This document shows positions 1-7,493 of a stretch of 28,132 bases of DNA, in pieces (within the stretch, counting starts at the first letter, position 1; each line of letters starts with the position of its first letter). The translations under genes were made by a program, and so were the position numbers. The notes under the pieces were generated by a model, which saw only the letters and a list, made by a program, of their open reading frames with translations, did not search any database and had not been told where the DNA came from. The stretch is from a virus. The stretch is taken from positions 1 to 28,132 of the IMG/VR virus record IMGVR_UViG_3300042516_000975; one strand, 5' to 3'.

Positions 1-892
1 TAGGGTGTTTGTGTTCTTGTAAAAAATTCTTTGTAAAGGATGGTGCGTGTGATTTATCAGTTCTTTCGTAGTGTAAACCAAGTTTATCAAAAACTGTGGC
101 AATTGATCTTGCAGCCCAGATCTGGGGCTCTATCCCTGTTTCTCGTTTTACTTTTAATAATATTTCTTGCTCTTGGTTTGTTAGTTGTTGTTTCAGGAGT
201 TTTGCTTTTTCTATATCGACTCGGACTCCTTTAAATTTCATATCTAATAAACATGGAAACAATTGTGTTTCTAAATCAAATACATTTTGTAAACTTTGTT
301 TTTGAATTTCACGCGATAAAACTTTAAATAATTCTAAAGTTAATACTGCATCTTTTTCTGCATAATTACCTACATACATTGCAGGAAGTTTATACATTTC
401 AGATTTAGGATCTATTCCCCAGGATTGCGCAGCTTCTATTAAAGCTTTCTCATCTTTTACTTCTCCTAAAAATTCATATGAAATACTATTTAATGTATAA
501 GATAATCTATTCTCATCAATTAATGATGCCATAACCATTGTATCTACAATGTGTCCATTTATATTGACCCCCGCCGCTCGAAGCCAGCACACGTCATACA
601 TTGCATTGTGAAATAATTTTACTGAATCAGAAGAACATACATCCTTGATCCAATCCATAACTTTATCTTTTTCTAAATTACCTCCACCTTGATGAGCAAT
701 TGGATAATAACCAGACCATCCATCAACAGCTACAGCAATACCTACAATTTCTCCATTACCAATAATTGCACCAGATCCTCTTATTTTAAGATCAGGATCT
801 CTAGTTTCTAAATCAATTGCAATATATTTATATCCTTTTAAATCAGGAAAACTTTCTGGACAAATCCATTCTTTCTGAGCTTCAAATATCAT
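1..892 (-). CDS. DNA polymerase I family (family A), N-terminal part with 3'-5' exonuclease; cut by left window edge
   Basis: Starts at ATG 892 and stays open for 297 codons to the edge, so the polymerase domain is outside the window. The visible part carries the three DEDDy exonuclease motifs: IAIDLET (D27, E29), HNAMYD (N96, D100) and YAEKD (Y177, D181). This is the proofreading domain that precedes the polymerase domain in family A enzymes, and it would act in phage genome replication. The ATG directly abuts the stop codon of the preceding 22-residue frame and no clear Shine-Dalgarno is visible, so translation may depend on coupling. It is the last visible gene of the replication operon with helicase and primase. 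A stand-alone exonuclease is possible, but the frame runs on past the exonuclease domain. Confidence 0.9.
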   Translation of the reverse strand, partial: MIFEAQKEWICPESFPDLKGYKYIAIDLETRDPDLKIRGSGAIIGNGEIVGIAVAVDGWSGYYPIAHQGGGNLEKDKVMDWIKDVCSSDSVKLFHNAMYDVCWLRAAGVNINGHIVDTMVMASLIDENRLSYTLNSISYEFLGEVKDEKALIEAAQSWGIDPKSEMYKLPAMYVGNYAEKDAVLTLELFKVLSREIQKQSLQNVFDLETQLFPCLLDMKFKGVRVDIEKAKLLKQQLTNQEQEILLKVKRETGIEPQIWAARSIATVFDKLGLHYERTDKSHAPSFTKNFLQEHKHP

Positions 893-961
893 CTATATTA
901 CCATTATTAAAAAACAATATATACACAACACTGTAAATAACCCTAAATCAAATACTGCCAT
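893..961 (-). CDS. Predicted 22-residue single-span membrane peptide
   Basis: ATG at 961 opens a 22-codon frame ending in TAG at 893-895. The product (MAVFDLGLFTVLCIYCFLIM followed by VI) is almost entirely hydrophobic, enough for one membrane span. It fills the gap between the DUF3310 gene (stop at 963-965) and the polymerase ATG at 892, leaving one base on one side and none on the other. The end of the DUF3310 gene supplies a strong ribosome binding site, GAGAGGA, 7 bases before the ATG. No family is recognised and the function is unknown. The exact fit and good Shine-Dalgarno argue for a real gene. It could instead be a leader that delivers ribosomes to the polymerase start. Confidence 0.55.
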   Translation of the reverse strand: MAVFDLGLFTVLCIYCFLIMVI

Positions 962-962
962 T

Positions 963-1187
963 TTATTTCCTCTCATTGTTATAATCTCTTTCTAAAATCA
1001 TTTGTATGTAATGAATCGCTTTTAAAAGATCTTGCTTACCACCTTTGTCTTGATGTCTGCAAATATATTTAATTGCATTACCTTCAGCGAACAGTATCTT
1101 ATTTTCATTAATAAATCTAGAAGGCTGTATTTTATATTTTTTGTAATGTGATCCACCTACTTGTTTAAAGAAAACTTTATTACTCAT
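963..1187 (-). CDS. DUF3310 family small phage protein
   Basis: A 74-residue protein with the hallmarks of DUF3310: VGGSHYKKYKIQPSRFI near the N-terminus, then GNAIKYICRHQDKGGKQDL and a final helix KAIHYIQMILE. The family is widespread in phages, and a DUF3310 segment is found in the T7 gene 1.7 nucleotide kinase. This short form has no P-loop, so no kinase activity is claimed. It may bind nucleotide or DNA. Its ATG overlaps the stop of the upstream helicase (ATGA), and it sits between the helicase and DNA polymerase, which suggests a nucleotide-metabolism or replication role. Family assignment is confident, function is not. Confidence 0.8.
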   Translation of the reverse strand: MSNKVFFKQVGGSHYKKYKIQPSRFINENKILFAEGNAIKYICRHQDKGGKQDLLKAIHYIQMILERDYNNERK

Positions 1188-2716
1188 AATATTGGATCTC
1201 CTATGTTGTAGTGAAACTCTTCAGTTGGTTGCATAATATATAGATTCTCCTTTGTTCTGGTTACACCCACAAAAAATAATCTATGTTCAGGATCAGAATT
1301 TTTTAATGCCGAATCATATATTACTTTCTCAAGATCAGTGAACAATACAACATTGTCGCATTCTTCACCTTTCACACCATGTATTGTGGATACTTTAATT
1401 CTTGCCGGCTTAAATAAATCATCACCATTATCTAATAATGATTTTATGTATAACTTACTTTGTTCTTCAATATTTAAATGTTCCCAGCTGCCCGACACTA
1501 GCAACCCGTGATCTAACATTAGATCATCAATATCAACATAGTCTACAGCATCTAATGATTTACCTGTGCCATAACCATATTTAACTAATTTATCTTTGAC
1601 ATTTAAATATTTATAAATTGATTTAGCTTCTTCAGATCCAACAGTTGCACCATCATTTAATCTCTTCCAAATTCTATACGCTTCTAATAATGAATTCGGC
1701 AATAAGTCATTGATTTTACTATCAAATCTTAGGTTTAAAGAAGTTAAAAAATCTCTTATTGGATATAACATTTTATTAGTTCTAGCTAAAATCATCCAGT
1801 TTCCTAAACTGAAATCTAAATTATCAATAGATTGATTCCAACTAACACTTCCTTCAGCATCTCTTGGCAGCCAAGCTTTAATCATTCTATTATCTATATT
1901 GTCTAAGATACTTAATGCTACTTTATGAACTGCTTTTGGAACCCTTCTTGATTCAATCCTTGGATCCATTTCACCTTTTAAACCCATGAATATATCTTCA
2001 GAAGCACCTTGGAATGTATATATTGTTTGATCGTCATCCCCTGCAATAAAAGATCTTTCACATTTTGATTCAATGTAAAAGAACATATCCCATTGCAGAG
2101 GATTCAGATCTTGTGCTTCATCAAGAAAGACAGCGTTGAGTGGGGGACACTTATCTTTCTCAATAAACTGTTTAATCATATCAGAGAATTCAACCATCCC
2201 TGTTTGCTCTTTATATGTTTTTAAATCTGCATCTATTTGTTCTGTTAACCATACATCAACAAAGTGATGTAGATCTAATTGTATTGCAGCTTCATCAATT
2301 GAAATATTTTTAGCTCTTGCATATTCAATAATCTTCATGTGTTGATTTTTATATTGTGGAACTCCAGAATCACTTATGAAAGATTCAAAAGACATATCCT
2401 TACATATTTGTGAGAAATTTTTAAATGAATTCCATTTATCATCTTTTAGTAATTGTGTAGTAGTGTCTATATTTAATTGTCTTGTTCCCAATGTGTGCAT
2501 TGTAGATACATATGGAAAATCTTTTTTAACATCAAATTTAGGAAACATATTACCAATTCTTTTTTTAGCTTCATCGGCTGCTGCATTACTAAATGTAATG
2601 TATGCAATTTTATTACTTGGAGTTTTATATTCTTCAAGTTCCTTTCTTAAATAATGATTAGTTAAGTGATATGTTTTACCTGTTCCTGGAGGCCCTGGAA
2701 TTATTACTCGTTTCAT
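1184..2716 (-). CDS. Superfamily 1 UvrD/Rep-like DNA helicase
   Basis: A 510-residue ATP-dependent DNA helicase with the ordered SF1A motifs: Walker A GPPGTGKT (8-15), motif Ia YITFSNAAADEA (39-50), TMHTLG (72-77), Walker B FLDEAQDL (197-204), motif III GDDDQTIYTFQGA (226-238), motif V VSTIHGVKGEE and motif VI FVGVTRTKENLYI near the C-terminus. It is shorter than cellular UvrD (about 720 residues), mainly from reduced insert domains, but no core motif is missing. The start overlaps the primase stop (ATGA) and the end overlaps the DUF3310 start (ATGA), so the three are translated as a coupled set. It probably unwinds DNA during phage replication or recombination-dependent replication. Confidence 0.93.
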   Translation of the reverse strand: MKRVIIPGPPGTGKTYHLTNHYLRKELEEYKTPSNKIAYITFSNAAADEAKKRIGNMFPKFDVKKDFPYVSTMHTLGTRQLNIDTTTQLLKDDKWNSFKNFSQICKDMSFESFISDSGVPQYKNQHMKIIEYARAKNISIDEAAIQLDLHHFVDVWLTEQIDADLKTYKEQTGMVEFSDMIKQFIEKDKCPPLNAVFLDEAQDLNPLQWDMFFYIESKCERSFIAGDDDQTIYTFQGASEDIFMGLKGEMDPRIESRRVPKAVHKVALSILDNIDNRMIKAWLPRDAEGSVSWNQSIDNLDFSLGNWMILARTNKMLYPIRDFLTSLNLRFDSKINDLLPNSLLEAYRIWKRLNDGATVGSEEAKSIYKYLNVKDKLVKYGYGTGKSLDAVDYVDIDDLMLDHGLLVSGSWEHLNIEEQSKLYIKSLLDNGDDLFKPARIKVSTIHGVKGEECDNVVLFTDLEKVIYDSALKNSDPEHRLFFVGVTRTKENLYIMQPTEEFHYNIGDPIL

Positions 2717-4227
2717 TTAAATGCAGGCTCCTTCATTTTATTCTCTCTAACATTTGGTTTATCTAATTTAAGAGTTTCCATTTTCATGGCTCTAACTGAT
2801 TCCTTATCTATTTTAATTGTACTTTCTTTTGCACTAAATAAATCATCCAATAGTTTTGTTGTTCTTTGTTTTTGTATTGTCCAAGATTTAGATCTTTGTA
2901 TATATTTCCAAAAATCCTTAAATTTAAAATAAGTAATTCCATCTTCTGTAAATGGTAATCCTCTTTTTAAATCATCTATTTTCTTGCCTGGAGCTTTATT
3001 AATAAAGTCAGCAAGTAAATCTTTTATTTGAACATCTATCTTAGATGAATCTGGTGCATCTAATACTTGAAGCTTTTCAAATAGTTTAACTAATTGCTTT
3101 CTCCATATAATTTTTCCTAATGGAAGCATTGGTTTAGATATTTGATTCATACATGCTACTGAAAATTTCTCAGGATCATGTAATGTAATGTCGTCTACTT
3201 CAACACTTAATCCATCTATATTAACAAAATATAAGGGAGGATCTGATGGATACTTACTTATACCAGTTATTTCTGGAGGTGGGACATTGTCTCCTACCCC
3301 AAATTCTCTTTTAGAACAAACTTTAGAATTACAAAAACTAACAATCGGTTCTAATTTACATTTATAAAGATAATCTTTTTTACCTAAAGACTCTATTGAT
3401 TTAGTCATTTCTGTGTGTTGAAGAGGTGGTTTCATGTATTGTTCATTATAAACATACATTTTTGATTCCCATTCATTTGGAAATCTTTTCTTTAAATACA
3501 CACCAATGTTATACATCATGTCATTTCTTCCACCTTCTGGCATTCCATCTTTTAATATTGTTTGCAAACAAGGTGGCGCACCTTTTAATAAATCATCTGT
3601 ATTATCTGTTTCAGAAATTTTTAAATTAACTAATTCTTTTTCAGTTAATGAATATTTGTTATATAGTTTAAAGAACTCTTCTATTTTTAAAGCTTCACCA
3701 TTATCATCAAATGCAAATCTAACTGATTTATCACTTCCATGATAAGGAACGTTTAAAAAACTTCCAGTATCTCCTCTATCTGCTCTGATATAATCTTGTT
3801 TAGGAAATATTTCTGCTTTTGCATAACCCAATGTACTTGCAATTTTTTTTAATCTTTCTCTCATTAAACTTGCAGCAACAAATTCTTTTGCAAATAAAAA
3901 TACATGCGCTCCGCCTGATTTTGATCTAAACAAAATCATAGGTATATCTTTATCTCTAATCTTTTTTATAAAATCTTTATGATCAAAAGGGTACGTGTCA
4001 ATGTCAATGCATCCCCATTTACATCTATTGTCTTCTCTTATTGGAACTATTCCTAATGCCGGTTCATCACCGTTTAAATGTTTTTGCCAAAGTAAATCTG
4101 TTACTGGTTCTTTTTTAGTAAAAGATTTAGCTTCATGCTTTCCATTTTCAGATAACTCATCTGTAATTTTTGTTTGTCCGTATGCTGTTTGTAGGCCAGC
4201 AAATACCTCTTTAAATCTTTCTAACAT
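2713..4227 (-). CDS. Archaeo-eukaryotic-type primase (PrimPol-like) with four-cysteine PriL-like C-terminal domain
   Basis: A 504-residue protein whose N-terminal third matches the AEP superfamily: WGCIDIDTY (catalytic D75 and D77), then RSKSGGAHVFLF (nucleotide-binding H108) and AEIFPKQ (138-144). It would synthesise primers for, or extend, phage DNA. Residues about 217-310 form a second domain with PPC (C220), GRNDMMYNIGVYL, and C290, C299 and C304. The order and spacing recall the iron-sulfur domain of the large primase subunit PriL, or else a zinc site. The remaining 190 residues are charged and of unknown function. The gene overlaps the helicase start by ATGA. A hairpin precedes its ribosome binding region. 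AEP family is confident, the metal type is inference. Confidence 0.85.
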   Translation of the reverse strand: MLERFKEVFAGLQTAYGQTKITDELSENGKHEAKSFTKKEPVTDLLWQKHLNGDEPALGIVPIREDNRCKWGCIDIDTYPFDHKDFIKKIRDKDIPMILFRSKSGGAHVFLFAKEFVAASLMRERLKKIASTLGYAKAEIFPKQDYIRADRGDTGSFLNVPYHGSDKSVRFAFDDNGEALKIEEFFKLYNKYSLTEKELVNLKISETDNTDDLLKGAPPCLQTILKDGMPEGGRNDMMYNIGVYLKKRFPNEWESKMYVYNEQYMKPPLQHTEMTKSIESLGKKDYLYKCKLEPIVSFCNSKVCSKREFGVGDNVPPPEITGISKYPSDPPLYFVNIDGLSVEVDDITLHDPEKFSVACMNQISKPMLPLGKIIWRKQLVKLFEKLQVLDAPDSSKIDVQIKDLLADFINKAPGKKIDDLKRGLPFTEDGITYFKFKDFWKYIQRSKSWTIQKQRTTKLLDDLFSAKESTIKIDKESVRAMKMETLKLDKPNVRENKMKEPAFK

Positions 4228-4244
4228 TTTCCACTCTCATGTTT

Positions 4245-4266
4245 GGGGTGATATTTCTATCACCCC
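4245..4266 (-). promoter_or_regulatory. Perfect 9-bp hairpin with GAAA tetraloop in the mRNA before the primase gene
   Basis: GGGGTGATA (4245-4253) and TATCACCCC (4258-4266) are exact inverted repeats around four bases. Read on the transcribed minus strand the loop is GAAA, a stable GNRA tetraloop. It starts 11 bases after the stop of the 243-residue gene and ends 17 bases before the primase ATG. No T-run follows, so it is not a classic intrinsic terminator. It may protect or process the mRNA, insulate the primase ribosome binding site, or attenuate transcription between early operon genes. Confidence 0.65.
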
Positions 4267-4277
4267 AGTTAACAGTT

Positions 4278-5009
4278 TTATTTACTTGCTAAGCTCTGAT
4301 AGAATTGTTTTGCTCTTTCATACATAGCAGGATCATTTACAGGACCAACTTTTGTAATGTTGTATCCATACCATTGATTTCCTTTTCCAGAATTCAATAC
4401 GGTATTAAGTTTGTAAATATGACTAAATGACGGTGGAGTGTATAAACCATTTTTACCCTCCAATGTAATTTGCATCATCATGGCATTCCATTTTCTACTT
4501 ATTTTACCTTGAGACGAACTCATAGATATTAAAGCAGTTTCAGTAGTACCATTGCTATCTAATATAATCACAAAATGTTGACCAACCGTAAGGATGTAAT
4601 TACCATTTGGTAATCTATCTTTACCCATTTGATCTTTTGTAGTCTTAGTCAATATATCCGAAGTATCTGGATAGATTTGTTCAGGTCTTCCTGAGCCTGT
4701 GCCAAAATCTGACCATTCTTGAAACTCCAGTTTATAATGACAAGGAATAACATCTATTCCTTTTGAGCCATCATATACTTTTTTAGTTACAGTATTTAAC
4801 AGCATTCCTGGTTCAGCACCTTCAATATACGCTTGATTGCGTTTTTGTCCTTCTGCTGATCCATTTTGTAAAAGTTTTAAAATAGGTAAAGCTACACTTG
4901 TATGCTTTACATTTTCAAAACCTGCGTGCGCATCACTTTCAAACAATATTGATGAAGGTAATGGCGCAGCTTTCTTTATTGCTACTTGTTTCTCGTCTCT
5001 CGTTTCCAT
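4278..5009 (-). CDS. Conserved phage protein of the replication operon, unknown function
   Basis: A 243-residue soluble protein with no signal peptide or membrane segment. Its central part (LPILKLLQNG, then YIEGAEPGMLLNTVTKKVYD and a KGIDVIPCHY strand leading to EFQEWSDFGTGSG) is of a kind seen in many phages next to recombination or single-strand-binding functions. I recall that pattern but cannot name a catalytic motif. The C-terminus GNQWYGYNITKVGPV is aromatic-rich. The start ATG has AGGAG 11 bases upstream, and that Shine-Dalgarno is made of the last two arginine codons of the preceding gene. Its place between the 182-residue gene and the primase suggests a DNA-binding accessory role, possibly single-strand binding. 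This is inference only. Confidence 0.75.
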   Translation of the reverse strand: METRDEKQVAIKKAAPLPSSILFESDAHAGFENVKHTSVALPILKLLQNGSAEGQKRNQAYIEGAEPGMLLNTVTKKVYDGSKGIDVIPCHYKLEFQEWSDFGTGSGRPEQIYPDTSDILTKTTKDQMGKDRLPNGNYILTVGQHFVIILDSNGTTETALISMSSSQGKISRKWNAMMMQITLEGKNGLYTPPSFSHIYKLNTVLNSGKGNQWYGYNITKVGPVNDPAMYERAKQFYQSLASK

Positions 5010-5015
5010 TTTCTA

Positions 5016-5564
5016 TTATCTCCTAGTTATTTTTGTCTGGTTACCCGCAAACGTTTTAAATAGATCAGAGGGCATATCCTGTCCAGATTCGATACGCTCT
5101 CTGACCACTGCCTTGAGTGTCTGGGCATGAACACCAACCTTCTGGACTGGTTCAAAACCCTGACCTCGTGCAAGGACAGCATATTGTGCTGCCTTGTTAT
5201 CTTCGCCACGACCAAAGGTAACAGTGATATCGTTTTTAATGATATCGCCTAGACCGTTGTTACGAAGCCATGTAAAAGCTTGTTCCTGAACTTCTGGAAC
5301 AATAGATGCACTGTAAAAAGGTTTTACTTCTACAGATTCACCATCTTTAAGCTTTAATTTTGTAATGTGCATTTCTTGCATCATAATAGGTATTTCTACT
5401 TGAGAAAGTATTCTTGCTTGTTCTTTTAATTTATTAATACTTTCTTCTGCGTTAGCAATCTCGTCTTCTAAATCTTTTAATTTTAAAACTTTATCTGATA
5501 AAGTTTTTGCAGCATCAATTTGTGTAACTGATTCTACTCGGTCTTGTTCAAAATTTATTGTCAT
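5016..5564 (-). CDS. Conserved phage protein with N-terminal coiled coil; chimeric base composition
   Basis: A 182-residue protein. Residues about 15-60 are heptad-rich and charged (KVLKLKDLEDEIANAEESIN), predicting a coiled coil. The C-terminal half (FTWLRNNGLGDIIKNDITV, then ARGQGFEPVQ and a basic QTKITRR tail) looks globular. No enzyme motif is visible and the function is unknown. It is the first gene after an exact-consensus promoter and has a good Shine-Dalgarno (AAAGG) 7 bases before its ATG, so it should be strongly expressed. By hand count the half encoded at 5041-5280 is about 46% GC, while 5281-5520 is about 29% GC like the surrounding genes. That hints at recombination inside the gene. 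Confidence 0.8.
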   Translation of the reverse strand: MTINFEQDRVESVTQIDAAKTLSDKVLKLKDLEDEIANAEESINKLKEQARILSQVEIPIMMQEMHITKLKLKDGESVEVKPFYSASIVPEVQEQAFTWLRNNGLGDIIKNDITVTFGRGEDNKAAQYAVLARGQGFEPVQKVGVHAQTLKAVVRERIESGQDMPSDLFKTFAGNQTKITRR

Positions 5565-5587
5565 ATTATTACCTTTCTATTCTGTAT

Positions 5588-5616
5588 ATTATAATCCCTT
5601 AAATTACGTTTGTCAA
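5588..5616 (-). promoter_or_regulatory. Exact-consensus sigma70-type promoter of the replication operon
   Basis: On the minus strand, TTGACA (5611-5616) is followed by a 17-base spacer and TATAAT (5588-5593): both hexamers match consensus and the spacing is optimal. The -35 box contains the TGA stop of the 118-residue gene. Transcription should start near 5581, giving a leader of about 17 bases with AAAGG before the ATG at 5564. It would fire from unmodified host RNA polymerase, which suits early expression of primase, helicase and DNA polymerase. Confidence 0.85.
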
Positions 5617-5969
5617 GTGCTCGTTTCAGATTTTTGATACAAGTCAATTTCAATTGGATAATATCTCCTTTCTTGTTTATCCCATTTTAATAATTTATAC
5701 TTGCCATTAGTAATATCAGATACAACTGAACATGCAACACCAATTATTGCAGGATCACCTGTAAGTAGTAAATAATCTTCTGAAGTGTAATCTTTTAGCA
5801 ACTGTCGTAACTTAAATACAACAGGTCCAGCACTTAATATTATTTGTGCATTTTCTGGAAGAAGAACTTTTAATGAACCATATTGAGAAGCTCCAATAAT
5901 ATTTATCTTTGGCCTACCTTCTCTTGTGCCTGGCACATCTTGAATAACGTAAACTTTATTTTTTTCCAT
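5613..5969 (-). CDS. Conserved small phage protein, unknown function
   Basis: A 118-residue protein counted from ATG 5969. An in-frame TTG three codons earlier (5978) is a possible alternative start, but ATG fits better with the sequence MEKNKVYVIQDVPGTREG. The fold looks alternating beta-alpha: VYVIQDV, KINIIGASQYG, KVLLPENAQII, then LLLTGDPAIIGVACSV. No catalytic motif is recognised. Similar small proteins are, from memory, common in marine podoviruses. It is the gene nearest the divergent promoter region, and its stop codon lies within the -35 element of the replication promoter. Its own promoter is unclear: a TATACT -10 overlaps the opposing -10 at 5994-5999 but has no good -35. Confidence 0.75.
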   Translation of the reverse strand: MEKNKVYVIQDVPGTREGRPKINIIGASQYGSLKVLLPENAQIILSAGPVVFKLRQLLKDYTSEDYLLLTGDPAIIGVACSVVSDITNGKYKLLKWDKQERRYYPIEIDLYQKSETST

Positions 5970-5971
5970 TC

Positions 5972-6001
5972 TTGACAATGTGTATATTAATGTAGTATAG
6001 T
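5972..6001 (+). promoter_or_regulatory. Sigma70-type promoter for the plus-strand helicase
   Basis: TTGACA (5972-5977, exact -35), an 18-base spacer and TATAGT (5996-6001, one mismatch to -10). The predicted start is near 6008, about 22 bases before the helicase ATG at 6030. The -35 lies across the start region of the opposite-strand gene, and the -10 overlaps a minus-strand TATACT, so the two directions may compete. Confidence 0.7.
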
Positions 6002-6029
6002 AATCAATAGAAAGAACTAACTATTATAT

Positions 6030-7463
6030 ATGAATTATAAGTTTAAGACAAAGCCATTCGCACATCAATTAAAGGCATTAGAAATGTCTTGGGATAAGAA
6101 AGTATTTGCTTATTTTATGGAAATGGGAACCGGTAAGTCTAAAGTATTAATAGATAATATGTCAATACTTTATGATAAAGGCCTTATAAATGGCGCCTTA
6201 ATTATAGCTCCTAAAGGTGTTTATAAGAACTGGTTTGACTCTGAAATACCAACTCATATGGCAGATCATATAGAGAAAAAAATGGTGTTATGGGAATCTA
6301 GTGCAGGTAAATCTAAAGAAAAAGAATTAGATACATTATTTAAATCTAGTTACGATCTTCATATTTTAATTATGAATGTAGAAGCATTGTCTACTAAAAA
6401 AGGAAAACAGTTTGCTGAAAAGTTTTTAAGTTGTCATAAAACTTTAATGGCAATAGATGAATCAACTACAATAAAAAATCCAGGAGCGAATAGAACAAAA
6501 AATATTATCGCAATAGGAAAACATGTTACATATAAAAGAATATTAACAGGATCACCAGTAACTAAATCTCCATTAGATTTATATACTCAATGTTGGTTTT
6601 TAGATCCTTGGTTATTAGATCAACAATCTTATTACAGTTTTAGAACTAGATATGCTTTAACTCGTAAAATAAATGTAAGTGGTAGACAAGTTGAGATAGT
6701 AGTTGGTTATAGAAATCTTGGTGAACTATCAGATAAAATAAAACCTTTTTCACACAGAGTTTTAAAAGATGATTGTTTAGATTTACCACCTAAAACATAT
6801 ATGAAAAGAACTATTCAATTAACAGAAGAACAAAGAAAAGTTTATAAACAAATGAAAGATATAGCATTAGCTACATTGAATGGAAAATTAACTACAACAC
6901 ATAATGTAATCACTCAATTAATGAGACTACATCAAATAACTTGTGGTCATTTTAAATCGGATGATGGTCAAACACAAAAAATAGCAAGCAATAGATTAGA
7001 TGAACTAATGGATGTTTTATCTGAAATGGAAGGTAAAGCAGTTATATGGGCTCACTATAGATATGATATAGAAGTTATTGTTGAAGCTATTAAAAAAGAA
7101 TATGGAGATAAATCTGTTGTTACTTATTATGGAGATACTTCTACAGATGATAGACAAAAAGCAATTAAGTTAATTCAAGATCCAGAAAGTTCAGTTAGAT
7201 TTATTGTTGGTACACCACAAACAGGGGGTTATGGTATTACATTAACAGGTGCCTCTACTATGATTTATTATTCTAATGGATATGACTTAGAAAAACGTCA
7301 GCAATCTGAAGCTAGAATAGATCGTATTGGCCAAGAAAAACCAATGACTTATATTGACATCATTGCAGAAGGAACTGTAGATGAAAAAATTGTAAAAGCT
7401 TTAAGAACTAAAGTTGATATTGCAACTCAAATTATGGGAGAAGATTTGAAGGAGTGGATATAA
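6030..7463 (+). CDS. SNF2-type superfamily 2 helicase/ATPase
   Basis: A 477-residue compact SNF2-family protein with all core motifs: a Q-like element FAHQLKALEMSW (10-21), Walker A MGTGKS (32-37), Walker B AIDEST (141-146), motif III TGSPVT (173-178), and in the second RecA domain GGYGITLTGAS, then a motif VI region QSEARIDRIGQ ending with the SNF2 signature of a Gln after RIG. No accessory DNA-binding or nuclease domain is fused. Such small SNF2 proteins occur in several phages and may remodel replication forks or drive branch migration. It is the only plus-strand gene in the window, with its own promoter and a hairpin that straddles its stop codon. The upstream Shine-Dalgarno is weak (GAAAGAA). 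Confidence 0.92.
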   Translation: MNYKFKTKPFAHQLKALEMSWDKKVFAYFMEMGTGKSKVLIDNMSILYDKGLINGALIIAPKGVYKNWFDSEIPTHMADHIEKKMVLWESSAGKSKEKELDTLFKSSYDLHILIMNVEALSTKKGKQFAEKFLSCHKTLMAIDESTTIKNPGANRTKNIIAIGKHVTYKRILTGSPVTKSPLDLYTQCWFLDPWLLDQQSYYSFRTRYALTRKINVSGRQVEIVVGYRNLGELSDKIKPFSHRVLKDDCLDLPPKTYMKRTIQLTEEQRKVYKQMKDIALATLNGKLTTTHNVITQLMRLHQITCGHFKSDDGQTQKIASNRLDELMDVLSEMEGKAVIWAHYRYDIEVIVEAIKKEYGDKSVVTYYGDTSTDDRQKAIKLIQDPESSVRFIVGTPQTGGYGITLTGASTMIYYSNGYDLEKRQQSEARIDRIGQEKPMTYIDIIAEGTVDEKIVKALRTKVDIATQIMGEDLKEWI

Positions 7464-7475
7464 ATTCCCACTCCT
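7450..7475. terminator. Hairpin at the convergent gene boundary, probable bidirectional terminator
   Basis: AGGAGTGG (7450-7457) pairs exactly with CCACTCCT (7468-7475) around a 10-base loop that contains the helicase TAA stop. Genes converge here, so both transcripts run into the stem. Neither side has a strong T-run (plus side CCTTGTTG, minus side TCAAATCTTC), so efficiency as an intrinsic terminator is uncertain. Confidence 0.55.
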
Positions 7476-7493
7476 CCTTGTTGTAAGGTAACA

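Noticed and set aside
40-305. Hydrophobic plus-strand frames near the left edge
   Set aside because: They are antisense to the DNA polymerase exonuclease region, which has clear catalytic motifs on the minus strand.
1184-4227. Primase plus helicase as a mobile conflict (defence) system
   Set aside because: The genes are in one coupled operon with DNA polymerase and DUF3310, which is simply a phage replication module. No effector nuclease or toxin is present.
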